This document shows positions 1-11,906 of a DNA stretch of 64,000 nucleotides, in pieces. The notes under the pieces were generated by a model, which saw only the letters and a list, made by a program, of their open reading frames with translations, made no database searches and was not told the origin of the DNA. The stretch is from Methylomonas sp. Its GTDB lineage: Bacteria; Pseudomonadota; Gammaproteobacteria; Methylococcales; Methylomonadaceae. The DNA lies in the NCBI GenBank assembly GCA_026988155.1, contig JALSLW010000074.1:31041-95040 (forward strand), in the 5' to 3' direction. The translations under genes and the position numbers were made by a program. Each line of letters starts with the position of its first letter. Positions within the stretch are counted from its first letter, which is position 1.

Positions 1-1152
1 CAGCAAAGAACGCCCTTCAATCGTTTCCATATCGACATCCTTGCCAATATAGTTAAAAAAATAGTCTGACAAAGCCAGAGCCCCCTCTATCTTACCCTCA
101 AATCCCTCCACCCCTTGCTCCCGAATCAGCGAATCAGGATCCCGGCCTTCAGGCAATAGCATTATCCGAACCTGCCGACCATCTTTTAGACTGGGGAAAG
201 AAGCCTCAACAGCTCGCCACGCAGCTTTCCTTCCTGCAACATCTCCATCAAAACAAAACACCAGCTCTGAAGTAAATCGAAACAATAAATCTAGATGCAT
301 TTTGGAGGTCGCCGTCCCCAAGGCGGCAACAGAGTATGAAACTCCGAACTGAGCAAGGGCGAGAACGTCCATATACCCCTCCACAATTAAAATTCTTTCA
401 GGCTTAGAGTTCTTTTCTAAAAGCTCACTCAAGCCATAAAGTTCACGGCCCTTGGAAAAAACAGCAGTTTCCGGAGAGTTTAGATATTTCGGCAAGGATT
501 CATCTAAAACACGACCACCAAATCCAATAGTTCGTTTGCGTTTATCTCTGATAGGGAAGATCAGCCGTCCCCTAAAGCGATCATAGCTACGACCATTCTT
601 GCTACCCAAAACACCGGCATCCATTAGCAACTTCTCATCAAATCTTGAAGACAGGGCTTTCCAGTCGTTTGTCGCATAACCCAATGAAAATTCTTTGGCT
701 ACATCCCCGCTTAACCCCCTATCCTTTAAATAATCTACCGCAACAGCACCCTGAGAAGTATTTCTCAACTGTTCAACATAAAAAACCGCGACCTGCTCAA
801 GGGTTGAATACAGCGCACTATAATCCTGCTTTTCCTTCCGATACGCCACAGCCTCTCTAGGCACATCAATGCCCGAAAAACCGGCTAAATCCTCGATAGC
901 CTCAACAAAATCAAGGTGACTGAATTCCATTAAAAAACCGATAGCATTACCATTAGCCCCACACCCAAAACAGTGATAAAACTGTTTTTTTTGACTCACG
1001 GAGAAGCTAGGACTGTTTTCAGAATGAAAAGGGCAGCGAGCCCAATAATCGTTCCCCTTCTTGCTCAAAGGGACATGCGAATTAATCAGATCGACAATAT
1101 CAACTCGTACCAGAAGGTCATCAATAAATTCACGAGGTATTCTGCCGGACAT
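1..1152 (-). CDS. dnaG: DNA primase DnaG (partial, C-terminus beyond window start)
   Basis: Reverse-strand translation from ATG at 1152 reads MSGRIPREFIDDLLVRVDIVDLINSHVPLSKKGNDYWARCPFHSENSPSFSVSQKKQFYHCFGCGANGNAIGF..., the DnaG zinc-binding domain; next to rpsU. Confidence 0.93.
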   Translation of the reverse strand, partial: MSGRIPREFIDDLLVRVDIVDLINSHVPLSKKGNDYWARCPFHSENSPSFSVSQKKQFYHCFGCGANGNAIGFLMEFSHLDFVEAIEDLAGFSGIDVPREAVAYRKEKQDYSALYSTLEQVAVFYVEQLRNTSQGAVAVDYLKDRGLSGDVAKEFSLGYATNDWKALSSRFDEKLLMDAGVLGSKNGRSYDRFRGRLIFPIRDKRKRTIGFGGRVLDESLPKYLNSPETAVFSKGRELYGLSELLEKNSKPERILIVEGYMDVLALAQFGVSYSVAALGTATSKMHLDLLFRFTSELVFCFDGDVAGRKAAWRAVEASFPSLKDGRQVRIMLLPEGRDPDSLIREQGVEGFEGKIEGALALSDYFFNYIGKDVDMETIEGRSLL

Positions 1153-1183
1153 ATATCCAGCCCTCCTGCTCAGGTTTTTTTAA

Positions 1184-1633
1184 CTAAGCACCAAGCCTGG
1201 CCTTAATCACAGAACTCACAACTGACATATCGGCACGCCCTAGCATTTGAGGCTTTAAGATACCCATCACCTTGCCCATATCCTTTATGGATTTAGCGGC
1301 AGAATCCGATACAGCCTTCGCAACCATCTCTTCAATTTCTTCCGAAGCAAGTGCTTTTGGCAAAAAATCCTGGATCACCAGAATCTCTACCTCTTCAACC
1401 TCCGTCAAATCTTCGCGTCCGGCCTCATTGAACTGCCTGATTGACTCTCGCCTCTGTTTGAGCATTTTATCAAGCGTAACAATAATCCGCTCATCATCAA
1501 GTTCAATTCGCTCATCAACTTCAATTTGCTTGATGGCAGCCAAAATCATACGAACTATCTTAAGACGATCCCTGTCTTTTGCCCGCATCGCTGCTTTCAT
1601 ATCATCCTTAATACGAGCTTTTAATAAACTCAT
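1184..1633 (-). CDS. GatB/YqeY domain-containing protein
   Basis: ORF 149 aa, YqeY-like (MSLLKARIKDDMKAAMRAKDRDRLKIVRMILAAIKQIEVDER); between rpsU and dnaG. Confidence 0.9.
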   Translation of the reverse strand: MSLLKARIKDDMKAAMRAKDRDRLKIVRMILAAIKQIEVDERIELDDERIIVTLDKMLKQRRESIRQFNEAGREDLTEVEEVEILVIQDFLPKALASEEIEEMVAKAVSDSAAKSIKDMGKVMGILKPQMLGRADMSVVSSVIKARLGA

Positions 1634-1645
1634 AACCTGCCTCAG

Positions 1646-1879
1646 CTAAAGTTGCGGACGACCGCGACGCAGATTTTTCAATGCATAACGCTCACGCGCT
1701 AATTTTTTTAAATGTCGCTTAACCGCTGCAGCACCTTTGCGCTTACGCTCAGCAGTGGGCTTTTCATAAAATTCACGGCGACGAACTTCTGATAAGACGC
1801 CTGCTTTTTCACATGAGCGCTTAAAACGTCGAATCGCAATATCAAAAGGTTCGTTTTCTCTAACTTTTACTGATGGCAT
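1646..1879 (-). CDS. rpsU: 30S ribosomal protein bS21
   Basis: [48 protein letters not shown], canonical S21. Confidence 0.97.
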   Translation of the reverse strand: MPSVKVRENEPFDIAIRRFKRSCEKAGVLSEVRRREFYEKPTAERKRKGAAAVKRHLKKLARERYALKNLRRGRPQL

Positions 1880-1907
1880 TATAATGACCTGTTTATGTTA
1901 ATATATA

Positions 1908-1932
1908 TTTTTGAGTCAACTAGACTCAAAAA
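1908..1932. repeat. Perfect inverted repeat TTTTTGAGTC-AACTA-GACTCAAAAA in the rpsU/tsaD divergent intergenic region
   Basis: Direct reading: 10-bp arms, 5-nt loop, between divergent genes. Confidence 0.8.
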
Positions 1933-1975
1933 TGAACTCTTAATTATACCCTTAAAATTGATTTAATCAAAAGCA

Positions 1976-2986
1976 ATGTACATTTTAGGCATAGAATCAT
2001 CTTGCGATGAAACTGGAATCGCCATATACCACTCGAAAAAAGGCTTGATACATGACACCCTATACAGCCAGGTTAGTATGCATAGCGAATATGGCGGTGT
2101 TGTACCAGAATTGGCATCTCGCGATCACATTAGAAAATTAGTCCCTTTAATTAAGAAAACAATCCGCGATAGCAATCTGGCCCGACCAGACATTTCAGGA
2201 ATTGCATATACAGCTGGCCCAGGGCTTATGGGAGCATTACTTGTTGGCGCCACCACGGCCAGAAGCTTAGCTTGGGCCTGGCAAATCCCTGCTATTGCCG
2301 TTCATCACATGGAAGGCCATTTACTCGCCCCCATGCTAGAAGAAACACCACCCCCCTACCCTTTTATTGCTTTATTAGTTTCAGGTGGGCACACTCTGCT
2401 TATTCAGGTTGACGGTATTGGGCAATACACTCAGCTAGGAGAATCCTTAGACGATGCAGCAGGCGAAGCATTTGACAAAGTAGCTAAGATGCTAGAACTT
2501 GGCTACCCAGGCGGCCCAAAAGTATCCCTACTGGCCGAAAAAGGAACTGATCGCTTTAAATTCCCAAGACCGATGACGGACAGACCCGGGCTGGACTTTA
2601 GCTTCAGCGGTCTAAAGACATTCACTATGAACACACTAAATTCCACTAAAAAAACAAATCAGGATAAAGCCGACATCGCTTACGCCTTTCAAAAGGCAAC
2701 AGCAGAAACACTCAGCATAAAATGCAAAAGAGCATTGCAACTGACTGGAATAAACACCTTAGTGATAGCAGGCGGGGTCAGCGCCAATACGAAAATCCGT
2801 TCCGAACTGCTTAAAATGACAAAAAAACAGCGCGCTACCTTATTTTTTCCGAGACTGGAATTCTGTACAGATAATGGCGCAATGATTGCTTATGCAGGCT
2901 GTCAAAGGTTGCTGGCAGGACAGCATGAGAATCTAGAAATATTTGCAAAACCCCGCTGGCCAATAGAGACCCTTCTGAGCATCTAG
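1976..2986 (+). CDS. tsaD: tRNA N6-adenosine threonylcarbamoyltransferase TsaD
   Basis: [18 protein letters not shown]..., HHMEGH, SGGHT motifs. Confidence 0.97.
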   Translation: MYILGIESSCDETGIAIYHSKKGLIHDTLYSQVSMHSEYGGVVPELASRDHIRKLVPLIKKTIRDSNLARPDISGIAYTAGPGLMGALLVGATTARSLAWAWQIPAIAVHHMEGHLLAPMLEETPPPYPFIALLVSGGHTLLIQVDGIGQYTQLGESLDDAAGEAFDKVAKMLELGYPGGPKVSLLAEKGTDRFKFPRPMTDRPGLDFSFSGLKTFTMNTLNSTKKTNQDKADIAYAFQKATAETLSIKCKRALQLTGINTLVIAGGVSANTKIRSELLKMTKKQRATLFFPRLEFCTDNGAMIAYAGCQRLLAGQHENLEIFAKPRWPIETLLSI

Positions 2987-3006
2987 GAACAGACACCCAC
3001 TTTACC

Positions 3007-3594
3007 TTACTGCTCCTCACCTGCAATTAATCTTTGAATATTGCTTTTATGCCTCCAGAGCAAAACAGCGGAAATGACTGCAAAAACAGCTACTAAAAAT
3101 GGATCGCCAACAATAAGCCACACATATGCAGGCGCTAATACAGCAGCTACTAACGCCGACAATGAAGAAATGTTACTAATTTTATAAACAGCAAACCAAG
3201 TTCCAGAGACAGCAAGGCCAAGCAACCAGCCAACTCCCAGCGCTACCCCAAACGTTGTAGCAACACCTTTTCCGCCTTTGAAACCAAAAAAAACAGGGTA
3301 TAAATGACCTAAAAAAGCCGCAAAAACAACCGAAGCCAACACCGGCATATCTACCCCCAACGCTTTAGCTCCCAACACAGGAACCAAGCCTTTTAAAGCA
3401 TCACCAAGCAAGGTTATTGCCGCTGCTTTTTTACCTCCAATTCTCATCACATTTGTTGCACCGGGATTTCCTGAACCATGCTCTCTCGGATCGTCCAACC
3501 CCATCAATTCACAAACAATAATCGCACTTGATACTGACCCTATCAAATATGCAATGGGTACCAACAACCAATCAATCATCATTTCCTCTCTCAA
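3007..3594 (-). CDS. plsY: Glycerol-3-phosphate acyltransferase PlsY
   Basis: AYLIGSVSSAIIVCELMGLDDPREHGSGNPGATNVMR, GHLYPVFFGFKGGKGVATTFG; PlsY motifs. Confidence 0.95.
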   Translation of the reverse strand: MREEMMIDWLLVPIAYLIGSVSSAIIVCELMGLDDPREHGSGNPGATNVMRIGGKKAAAITLLGDALKGLVPVLGAKALGVDMPVLASVVFAAFLGHLYPVFFGFKGGKGVATTFGVALGVGWLLGLAVSGTWFAVYKISNISSLSALVAAVLAPAYVWLIVGDPFLVAVFAVISAVLLWRHKSNIQRLIAGEEQ

Positions 3595-3667
3595 TCAAGA
3601 CTTGTACATCAGGGACATTTCCCTGATACTAATGTTTTACTACTGACTATTTTAACTGGAAACCCAG

Positions 3668-4021
3668 ATGGACATCATTTTTTTAGGCGGACTAGAAGCA
3701 ACAACTATCATAGGCATTTTTGACTGGGAAAGAGAAACAAAACAGACTCTTGTGTTCGACATCGAAATGGCTTTCGATATAAAAAAAGCTTCAGAAACCG
3801 ATGACATTCAATACACCCTTGATTATAAAACCGTTTCTGAGCGTATCGTATCCTTTGTTGAACAAAGTGAATTTTATCTGGTTGAAAAGTTAATTGAAGA
3901 AACAGCCAATATTCTGCTTACTGAATTTGACACCCCCTGGGTAAAAATCACCTTAAATAAACGCGGAGCTATTAGCCGTGCCAAGGATGTAGGCATTGTT
4001 ATCGAACGCGGGGAGAAATAG
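3668..4021 (+). CDS. folB: Dihydroneopterin aldolase
   Basis: MDIIFLGGLEATTIIGIFDWERETKQTLVFDIEM; followed by folK. Confidence 0.93.
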   Translation: MDIIFLGGLEATTIIGIFDWERETKQTLVFDIEMAFDIKKASETDDIQYTLDYKTVSERIVSFVEQSEFYLVEKLIEETANILLTEFDTPWVKITLNKRGAISRAKDVGIVIERGEK

Positions 4022-4024
4022 CAC

Positions 4025-4516
4025 ATGCCCACAGGTTTTATTAGCATAGGCAGCAATATTGACAAAGAGATTCATATCCCTTCCAGCATAACTGCGCTGC
4101 AAAAGCAATTTGGAAAAGTGGTACTATCCAGCATTTATGAAACAGAAGCAGTTGGCTTTGACGGCGAAAATTTTCATAACCTAATTGTGCAGTTTGAATC
4201 AGGGCTAGCCGCTAAAACTGTGGCAAAAATGCTCAGAGAAATCGAGCTTAATCATGGGCGAACACGAGACAGTAGAAAATACGCGGCCAGAACTTTAGAT
4301 TTAGACCTCGTTCTGTATGGTAGCTTGATCATTAGCGATGGGCGCTTACAAATTCCTCGAGATGAAATTGAACGCTACGCATTTGTGCTTGAACCTTTAG
4401 CTGAAATTGCGCCTAATTCAATGCATCCCATAATCCAGAAAAGCTACGCTCAATTATGGCAAGAATACGATAAAAGCAATTTAAAACAGCTAAAGCTTCT
4501 TGCAAATCCGTTATAA
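4025..4516 (+). CDS. folK: 2-amino-4-hydroxy-6-hydroxymethyldihydropteridine diphosphokinase
   Basis: FISIGSNIDKE..., RTLDLDLVLYG, PRDEIERYAFVLEPLAEIAP motifs. Confidence 0.94.
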   Translation: MPTGFISIGSNIDKEIHIPSSITALQKQFGKVVLSSIYETEAVGFDGENFHNLIVQFESGLAAKTVAKMLREIELNHGRTRDSRKYAARTLDLDLVLYGSLIISDGRLQIPRDEIERYAFVLEPLAEIAPNSMHPIIQKSYAQLWQEYDKSNLKQLKLLANPL

Positions 4517-5441
4517 AAGTTTCTACGCTCAAGTAAAAACTAAACCCAATATCTATTCTGACATAAAGGTGAGGAGAGAAGGATTGCTGTTGACTCAAGC
4601 TGAAATGCAAACCTAGGCACTTAATAGATATGGCATAATATTACTTTACAATAATAGCAATCCAAAAGAAAAACATGGCCAAGAACCCTTACCCAAAAGT
4701 ATACTTCCGCTTAAAGCCTGACCGGCACGTACTAATGTACAGCCTCTGCGTTCTGGAATTGATGAATTAGAAGTATCAATTGCTGTCGTGAATAGGCGGT
4801 CACTTGCAATAAAATCAGCTGATAAAATCTTTCTGCCGTTTAGTTAAGGCTCGGCAGTGAAACTGCTTTAATGTCGACTAGATAAAACCTTACCCAGTGG
4901 CTTTATCTGCAGGAACGGTAAAGGATATTGCCTGGGGTCAGTCTAAAAAGATTTATAACTCTTCATTTTTTTTAGTTTTTAAGATTCATGATTGCTTTCA
5001 TTGCTTCATCATTAACAGTTTCCTGATTATGTCAGTTTACTCTCATTTTATTTTTGAATTCTGGATAAATTTCGGACTTATTTCATATTGCAGAAGGCTT
5101 TGCTAAGCGACAAGCCTCAACCATTAGCGTCATGACTAATATTGAGTTTCAATAGAAAAGCATTCAAAGGAATTATTTTTTCTAATATAGAAAGCCAATT
5201 GCTTGACAACAGAACCAAGACCCAAACTAGTGCTTGATTTTTAAATAGGTGCTGAACAATATTACAGGGAGATGATATTTAGATAGAGATTATCTAATGA
5301 TTTGATTTAGGATTAAAATCAAAAAAATTCGGAATCGCTTGTATATTTTATGCTGAATTTAGTTAGTAGTAATAAAATCTACTGGTTTTTTAACGATTTA
5401 TACTTAATATTGACAGACAACTTGAATAAATTAATTACATT

Positions 5442-5469
5442 AAAAAACCAGCAATATACTGGTTTTTTA
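5442..5469 (-). terminator. Rho-independent terminator downstream of rplQ
   Basis: AAAAAACCAG-CAATATA-CTGGTTTTTT hairpin directly after the rplQ stop. Confidence 0.85.
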
Positions 5470-5480
5470 TGCAATTGGTT

Positions 5481-5864
5481 CTATTCTTCTTCAGTACTTT
5501 CTAATTCGGGCCTATCAACAAGCTCAACGTATGCCATTGGTGCTGAATCACCAGTCCTGAAGCCACACTTAATTATTCTTACGTACCCACCAGGACGTGT
5601 TTTATATCGCGGGCCTAGTTCATTAAATAATTTTGTAACTATCTCTCGGTCTCTTAATTTAGAAAAAGCCAACCTACGTTTAGCAACAGAATCTTCTTTA
5701 GAAAGAGTAATTAAAGGCTCAGCAATACCTCTTAACTCCTTGGCCTTTGGTAATGTTGTTCTTATTAATTCGTGTTTAAATAAAGAAGTAGTCATGTTAC
5801 TAAACATAGCTTTACGATGACTGCTATTTCTATTTAACTGTCTACCAGTTTTACGATGTCTCAT
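5481..5864 (-). CDS. rplQ: 50S ribosomal protein bL17
   Basis: [28 protein letters not shown]... Confidence 0.98.
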   Translation of the reverse strand: MRHRKTGRQLNRNSSHRKAMFSNMTTSLFKHELIRTTLPKAKELRGIAEPLITLSKEDSVAKRRLAFSKLRDREIVTKLFNELGPRYKTRPGGYVRIIKCGFRTGDSAPMAYVELVDRPELESTEEE

Positions 5865-5882
5865 TTATTTTGACCCTTTAAT

Positions 5883-6890
5883 TTAAATTCCAGTTTGACT
5901 TTGATCAATCAAGTTCTCAGGTGGCCAGTTTTCCAGACGCATTCCCAATGACAAACCTTTTAGTGCTAAAATATCTTTAATCTCTGTAAGAGATTTCTTT
6001 CCTAGATTTGGTGTTTTCAACAACTCTACCTCTGTTCGTTGAATCAAATCTCCTATATAGAATATGTTCTCAGCTTTTAAGCAATTTGCGGACCTTACAG
6101 TTAACTCTAAATCGTCAACAGGCCTCAGCAGGACAGGATCAAATTCTGGCTCAACAGGAACCACTTCCTCAACAACCTTATCGTTTACTTTTTCAAAATC
6201 GACAAAAACAGATAACTGATCATGCAAAATTGTTGCGGCTAATTTAACGGTCTCTTCAGGGTCCACAGTACCATTAGTCTCTAATTCGATTATTAGTTTA
6301 TCCAGATTTGTACGTTGCTCAACTCGAGTACTTTCAACAGAATAGGCAACTTTTACTATTGGGCTAAAAGCCGCGTCAATATGCAAGACACCAACAGGAG
6401 AGCTTGAGTCCTGTTCTTTCCTGACACTTGCTGGTATATAGCCTCTATTGCGTTCAACTTTAAACTTTATATTCAACTCACCAGCTTCAGTTAAATTAGC
6501 CAACTCCAAGTCAGGGTTAACAATCTCAACATCATGGGGTAAAGTAATGTCAGCAGCAGTTACAACCCCCGCACCCGACGCTGACAAATTAAGCTCTGCA
6601 TCATCTTTGGAATGCAGGATGAGCGCAAGGTTTTTAATATTCAGCAAAATATCTATGACATCTTCCTGAACACCTTCTATAGTTGTGTATTCATGCTGAA
6701 CACCTTCAATCTCAACCTCAGTAACCGCACACCCAGAAATAGATGAGAGCATAACACGTCTCAATGCATTGCCTAGAGAGTGGCCAAAGCCTCTCTCGAA
6801 GGGTTCAATAACAATTCTGGAATGATTAACGTTATGACTGACAACTTCAACCAACTTAGGTTTAAGTAAACCAGCAACAGTATTATGCAT
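5883..6890 (-). CDS. rpoA: DNA-directed RNA polymerase subunit alpha
   Basis: RpoA N- and C-terminal domains ([33 protein letters not shown]). Confidence 0.99.
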   Translation of the reverse strand: MHNTVAGLLKPKLVEVVSHNVNHSRIVIEPFERGFGHSLGNALRRVMLSSISGCAVTEVEIEGVQHEYTTIEGVQEDVIDILLNIKNLALILHSKDDAELNLSASGAGVVTAADITLPHDVEIVNPDLELANLTEAGELNIKFKVERNRGYIPASVRKEQDSSSPVGVLHIDAAFSPIVKVAYSVESTRVEQRTNLDKLIIELETNGTVDPEETVKLAATILHDQLSVFVDFEKVNDKVVEEVVPVEPEFDPVLLRPVDDLELTVRSANCLKAENIFYIGDLIQRTEVELLKTPNLGKKSLTEIKDILALKGLSLGMRLENWPPENLIDQSQTGI

Positions 6891-6910
6891 AATTTATTTC
6901 TCAGTATGAA

Positions 6911-7531
6911 TTATTTCGAATAGAGCTCTACGACAAGCTGCTCATTCATATCAGCGCCTAGATCAGCCCTTTCAGGAAGAGATTTAAAAAGCCCAGACAT
7001 ATCCTTAGAATTGACTTCAACCCATGCTGGAAAACCGTACTGCTCAGTCACTGAAAGCGCTTCGATAATACGTTGCTGCTTCTTCGCTTTTTCTCTTACT
7101 TTAACTTCATCTCCCACATTAACCTGATACGATGCAATGTTTGTAATCTGGTCATTTACTAAGATAGACTTGTGGGATACTAACTGCCTAGCTTCTGATC
7201 TTGTAGCTGCATATCCCATCCTATACACAACATTGTCCAACCTTGATTCTAAAAGATTCAATAGATTTACACCTGTTGCACCTTTTTTTAAATCTGCTGA
7301 TTTATAGTAATTTCTAAATTGTTTCTCCAAAACACCATATATCCTTCTGATTCTTTGCTTTGCTCGCAACTGTAATGCATAATCAGAACTTCTGGTGCGA
7401 GCAGTTCCATGCTGACCAGGCCTTTGCTCTAATTTACATTTCCCTTCTAGGGACTTACCTCTGCTTTTCAGAAGAAGATCAGTACCTTCTCTACGACTTA
7501 ACTTACAAGTTGGGCCAAGATATCTTGCCAT
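6911..7531 (-). CDS. rpsD: 30S ribosomal protein uS4
   Basis: [23 protein letters not shown]... Confidence 0.98.
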   Translation of the reverse strand: MARYLGPTCKLSRREGTDLLLKSRGKSLEGKCKLEQRPGQHGTARTRSSDYALQLRAKQRIRRIYGVLEKQFRNYYKSADLKKGATGVNLLNLLESRLDNVVYRMGYAATRSEARQLVSHKSILVNDQITNIASYQVNVGDEVKVREKAKKQQRIIEALSVTEQYGFPAWVEVNSKDMSGLFKSLPERADLGADMNEQLVVELYSK

Positions 7532-7548
7532 TACAATACTCCAGAATA

Positions 7549-7935
7549 TTAAACGCGACGTTTTTTAGGTGGACGGCAACCATTATGAGGAATAGGTGTT
7601 ACATCCACAATATTGCTGATCTTAAAACCTAAATTATTTAATGATCTTACAGCCGATTCACGACCGGGGCCCGGCCCCTTGATCATTACATCTAAGTTTT
7701 TCATCCCATACTCAAGAGCCACATTACCAGCTCTTTCCGCAGCAACTTGGGCTGCAAACGGAGTACTTTTGCGTGACCCTCTAAATCCAGATCCGCCAGC
7801 TGTTGCCCAAGAAAGTGCATTTCCTTTGCGATCCGTAATTGTCACGATTGTATTATTGAAAGTCGCATGAACATGTGCAATGCCATCAGCAATTTCTTTT
7901 TTTATTCGTTTTTTAACTCGTTTTTGAGTTGCCAT
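7549..7935 (-). CDS. rpsK: 30S ribosomal protein uS11
   Basis: [55 protein letters not shown]. Confidence 0.98.
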   Translation of the reverse strand: MATQKRVKKRIKKEIADGIAHVHATFNNTIVTITDRKGNALSWATAGGSGFRGSRKSTPFAAQVAAERAGNVALEYGMKNLDVMIKGPGPGRESAVRSLNNLGFKISNIVDVTPIPHNGCRPPKKRRV

Positions 7936-7956
7936 ATTAACTTAACCTTGACTATC

Positions 7957-8313
7957 TTATTTTCTGATTGGTTTGCGGGGACCTTTACGCGTACGGGCAT
8001 TTGTTCGTGTACGCTGCCCTCTAAGAGGCAACCCTCTGCGGTGCCTAATACCACGATAACAGCCCAAATCCATCAAACGCTTAATATTCATTGAAACTTC
8101 ACGACGAAGATCGCCTTCGACAGTCATAGAGGTCAGCACTTTACGAATTGACTCTAGTTGTTCCTCTGATAGCTCTTTAATTTTGACTGCCGGTTCTATA
8201 TTAACCTGCTTGCAAATTTCTCTAGCAGTTTGACGACCAACACCATAAATCGCTGTTAATGCAATTTCTGCGTGCTTATGGTCTGCTACATTGATTCCGG
8301 CAATACGTGCCAT
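7957..8313 (-). CDS. rpsM: 30S ribosomal protein uS13
   Basis: [26 protein letters not shown]... Confidence 0.98.
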   Translation of the reverse strand: MARIAGINVADHKHAEIALTAIYGVGRQTAREICKQVNIEPAVKIKELSEEQLESIRKVLTSMTVEGDLRREVSMNIKRLMDLGCYRGIRHRRGLPLRGQRTRTNARTRKGPRKPIRK

Positions 8314-8388
8314 CTAGATACTCCTACTACGGTATTCTAAAGTTAAGAGCGCAATAATAGCATGTCCCCATACTATGCGCAACAAAAA

Positions 8389-8502
8389 TTATCCTTGACG
8401 CTGTTTATGGCGTCCATCTTTACAAATGACGCGCAACACGCCTTTTCTTTTAATTACCTTACAATTTCTACAAATTTTTTTAACTGATGCACGTACTTTC
8501 AC
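8389..8502 (-). CDS. rpmJ: 50S ribosomal protein bL36 (37 aa, GTG start; below the ORF-track length cutoff)
   Basis: Manual reverse-strand translation: (M)[36 protein letters not shown]; between secY and rpsM as expected. Confidence 0.96.
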   Translation of the reverse strand: MKVRASVKKICRNCKVIKRKGVLRVICKDGRHKQRQG

Positions 8503-8524
8503 TGCATACCCCTTTTAAATGATA

Positions 8525-9847
8525 TTATTTTTTTAGATTGGCCTTTTTCATAAGACCGTCATATTGCTGAGACATCATATGTGTTTGCAATTGAGAAATA
8601 AAATCCATAACAACCACAACTATAATCAATAAAGATGTGCCACCAAAATAAAAAGGCACATTCCAATAGACGATCATAAATTCAGGCAACAAACAAACCA
8701 AAGTAATATAAAATGCACCTATTAAAGTCAAGCGAGTCATTACTTTATCTATATAAGCGGTAGTTTGCACACCTGGTCTAATTCCAGGCAAAAAAGCACC
8801 AGACCGCTTTAGATTATCAGCCGTCTCTTTAGAGTTAAAGACCAAAGCCGTATAGAAGAAGCAGAAAAATATGATCGCCGCAGCATAAAATAAAACATAA
8901 ATAGGCTGTCCCGGAGACAGCATTGTTGATACCTCCTGCAACCAGCCAAACCCCTCATTACTACTAAACCATCCTGCTATTGTTGAGGGAAATAGAATAA
9001 TGCTTGAAGCAAAGATAGGTGGAATCACTCCAGCCATGTTAAGCTTTAATGGTAAAAAACTGCTTTGTCCAGCCATCATCTTACGACCCTGCTGTCTTTT
9101 TGGATAATTAATGATAATCCTACGCTGACCTCTTTCAACAAAAACCACCAAAGCAGTAACCGCAATAGCGACCAAAAAAAGCAAAACAATAAATGCTCCG
9201 TTCATCTCACCTGTCCTAGCAAGCTCCAAAGTCCCCCCAATAGCTGAAGGTAACCCAGAAACAATACCTGCAAAGATAATCAATGAAATTCCGTTACCGA
9301 TTCCTCTTTCAGTAACTTGCTCACCCAGCCACATTAAGAAAATCGTTCCAGTAACTAAAGTAATAGCAGTAATGACAACAAAACTTAAACCAGGATTTAT
9401 TACAACACCAAGCCCGCCAGCAGTTTGATTCTGTAAAGCCATAGATATCCCAATTGCCTGAAAAGTTGCCAAAACAACAGTTCCATATCGCGTATATTGT
9501 GAAATCTTTCTGCGTCCTGACTCTCCTTCTTTCTTAATTTGCTCCATCGCAGGAACTACAACGGTCATCAATTGCATTATAATAGATGCAGAAATGTATG
9601 GCATAATCCCAAGGGCGAAAAGACTTAGGCGCATTAACGCCCCCCCAGAAAACATATTAAACATATCTAGTATTGAGCCACTTTGCTGTTCAAACATGAC
9701 AGCTAAAGCTTTGGGATCAATGCCGGGAACTGGGATATGAGCACCAATACGATAAACGACAAAGGCACCAAGTACAAAAAGTAACCTAGCTCTCAGCTCC
9801 GAAAAATTACCCATTTTACTAGCCATTTCTGCTCTTGAAGTGCTCAC
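8525..9847 (-). CDS. secY: Preprotein translocase subunit SecY
   Basis: Multi-TM SecY sequence ([52 protein letters not shown]). Confidence 0.98.
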   Translation of the reverse strand: MSTSRAEMASKMGNFSELRARLLFVLGAFVVYRIGAHIPVPGIDPKALAVMFEQQSGSILDMFNMFSGGALMRLSLFALGIMPYISASIIMQLMTVVVPAMEQIKKEGESGRRKISQYTRYGTVVLATFQAIGISMALQNQTAGGLGVVINPGLSFVVITAITLVTGTIFLMWLGEQVTERGIGNGISLIIFAGIVSGLPSAIGGTLELARTGEMNGAFIVLLFLVAIAVTALVVFVERGQRRIIINYPKRQQGRKMMAGQSSFLPLKLNMAGVIPPIFASSIILFPSTIAGWFSSNEGFGWLQEVSTMLSPGQPIYVLFYAAAIIFFCFFYTALVFNSKETADNLKRSGAFLPGIRPGVQTTAYIDKVMTRLTLIGAFYITLVCLLPEFMIVYWNVPFYFGGTSLLIIVVVVMDFISQLQTHMMSQQYDGLMKKANLKK

Positions 9848-10282
9848 TTATGCCTCTACTTTGCCACCGGCAGCTTCAATTGAAGCCTTAGCTCCAGATG
9901 TAACCTTCATGCCTTTAACAGTTACTGATTTAGAAATCTCGCCAGACTTAATTATCTTTACAACTTTTGCAAAAGAAGGAACTAAATTAGCCTCAATTAA
10001 TGACTGAATGTCAACCACATCTACCGTCAAAGAATCAATCTCAAAAAGTGTAACCTGTGCAGAAAATCTCTTAACACGCGAAGAAAACCCTACTTTAGGC
10101 AATCTTCTCTGCAATGGCATTTGCCCGCCTTCAAAACCTACTTTTGGCATTCCTCCGCTACGCGACTTTTGGCCTTTATGTCCGCGACCACATGTCTTTC
10201 CAAGAGTAGAGCCAATGCCTCTGCCGACTCTTTTACGAACTTTACGTGATCCGTATGCAGATTGTATCGTATTCAAATACAT
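9848..10282 (-). CDS. rplO: 50S ribosomal protein uL15
   Basis: [29 protein letters not shown]. Confidence 0.98.
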   Translation of the reverse strand: MYLNTIQSAYGSRKVRKRVGRGIGSTLGKTCGRGHKGQKSRSGGMPKVGFEGGQMPLQRRLPKVGFSSRVKRFSAQVTLFEIDSLTVDVVDIQSLIEANLVPSFAKVVKIIKSGEISKSVTVKGMKVTSGAKASIEAAGGKVEA

Positions 10283-10467
10283 TACACTTCCTCTACTTTT
10301 AACATGTAAGACACCTTATTAATCATACCGCGATTTTCTGGCGTATCAATAACCACAACTGTATGACGTATTTTTCTTAATCCTAGTCCTTTCAAGCATT
10401 GCTGATGACTCTTAAGTCTACCAAATTTGCTTTTAGTCATAGTAATACTTAATTTTTTTTCAGCCAT
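10282..10467 (-). CDS. rpmD: 50S ribosomal protein uL30
   Basis: [33 protein letters not shown]. Confidence 0.97.
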   Translation of the reverse strand: MAEKKLSITMTKSKFGRLKSHQQCLKGLGLRKIRHTVVVIDTPENRGMINKVSYMLKVEEV

Positions 10468-10472
10468 AACAA

Positions 10473-10985
10473 TTACCCAGTTATTTGATCAACTGTCAAA
10501 CCGCGTTTAGCAGCAATTTGTTCAGCATTTCTCATTTCAGACAATCCTTTAATTGTTGCCCTAACAACATTAATAGGGTTATTTGTACCGATACATTTGG
10601 CCAGTACATTATGAACACCAACAACTTCGAATACCGCACGCATTGCGCCACCGGCAATTACACCTGTTCCTTCAGAAGCAGGTTGCATATATACTTTGGC
10701 AGCTCCTGTCTCACCGGTTACGGTATATTGTAATGTTCCATCTTTCAGGTGGACTTTACGCATGTTCTTTCTTGCCTGCTCTAATGATTTTTGGATAGCA
10801 ATAGGCACTTCTTTAGCCTTACTGACTCCGTACCCAACTCGTCCCTGGCCATCTCCCACAACTGTTAGAGCCGCGAAACCGAAAACTCTTCCGCCCTTAA
10901 CAACTTTTGCAACACGTCGAACTGAAACTAATTTTTCCTGCAAACCATCTGCACTTGCTTGACCTTGAGGTCCTGATGTAGCCAT
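10473..10985 (-). CDS. rpsE: 30S ribosomal protein uS5
   Basis: [37 protein letters not shown]. Confidence 0.98.
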   Translation of the reverse strand: MATSGPQGQASADGLQEKLVSVRRVAKVVKGGRVFGFAALTVVGDGQGRVGYGVSKAKEVPIAIQKSLEQARKNMRKVHLKDGTLQYTVTGETGAAKVYMQPASEGTGVIAGGAMRAVFEVVGVHNVLAKCIGTNNPINVVRATIKGLSEMRNAEQIAAKRGLTVDQITG

Positions 10986-10994
10986 TATTTTCTC

Positions 10995-11348
10995 CTAGAA
11001 CTTCAAACCAGCTTCACGCGCCGCATCAGCTAATGCCTTAACGCGTCCATGATATTTAAAACCAGAGCGATCAAAAGCTACCTCGCTAATACCAGCCTCT
11101 AATGCTCTTTGTGCTACAAGCTTACCTACCAGTTTAGCTGCATCTGTGTTACCAGAACTTTTTGCAGTTGATTTAATATCAGTATCTAATGTAGATGCAC
11201 TTGCAACTGTTTCCATTCCGTCAGAATTTATCACTTGAGCATAAATATGCTGTGAAGTTCTATGAACAGTTAATCTATTAATTCGTAACTGCTGTATTTT
11301 ACAGCGCTGTCTTAAGGCTCGCTTTAAACGAGCAGCTTTCTTATCCAT
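10995..11348 (-). CDS. rplR: 50S ribosomal protein uL18
   Basis: [38 protein letters not shown]...[26 protein letters not shown]. Confidence 0.98.
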   Translation of the reverse strand: MDKKAARLKRALRQRCKIQQLRINRLTVHRTSQHIYAQVINSDGMETVASASTLDTDIKSTAKSSGNTDAAKLVGKLVAQRALEAGISEVAFDRSGFKYHGRVKALADAAREAGLKF

Positions 11349-11357
11349 TATCTTAAC

Positions 11358-11891
11358 CTACTTCTTCTTGGCTTCTTTTCTTGCAACATATTCATCAGAA
11401 TACCTAACGCCTTTACCCTTATAAGGTTCAGGCGGCCGAAAAGCTCTAATTTCTGATGCAACCTGTCCGACCTTTTGCTTATCATTTCCCTTAACAACCA
11501 ACTCCGTTTGGCTGGTTGCCACAACGCTAACACCATCAGGAACATGATATTCTATTGGATTTGAAAAACCCAAAGCCAATGTTAGCACGTTACCTTTAAC
11601 CGAAGCTCTATAACCAACGCCAATTAGAGTAAGTTTCTTCTCAAAACCTTTGGAAACCCCCAAGATCATGTTGGAAATTGAAGCCCTAACTGTTCCTGCT
11701 TGTGCATTTGCTTTTTTGACGGCATTATCCCATTTTATCTGGATGATATCGCCATTAATTTCTACATTAACATCGTTATGTATCTTATATGATAACTGAC
11801 CGCCCGATCCTTTGATGGTCATATCACTTCCGTCTATTTTTACATCGATTCCATTAGGAATGGTAACCGGTGCATTTGCAACTCTTGACAT
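11358..11891 (-). CDS. rplF: 50S ribosomal protein uL6
   Basis: MSRVANAPVTIPNGIDV...RPPEPYKGKGVRYSDEYVARKEAKKK. Confidence 0.98.
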   Translation of the reverse strand: MSRVANAPVTIPNGIDVKIDGSDMTIKGSGGQLSYKIHNDVNVEINGDIIQIKWDNAVKKANAQAGTVRASISNMILGVSKGFEKKLTLIGVGYRASVKGNVLTLALGFSNPIEYHVPDGVSVVATSQTELVVKGNDKQKVGQVASEIRAFRPPEPYKGKGVRYSDEYVARKEAKKK

Positions 11892-11906
11892 AAAATAACC
11901 TACTAC

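Noticed and set aside
645-860. 71-aa ORF inside the dnaG region
   Set aside because: Antisense to dnaG, which reads continuously on the minus strand
4897-5106. 69-aa ORF in the folK-rplQ gap
   Set aside because: Aromatic-rich random-looking translation, no plausible ribosome-binding site or family
5350-5820. 156-aa plus-strand ORF opposite rplQ
   Set aside because: Overlaps the terminator and the conserved bL17 gene in antisense
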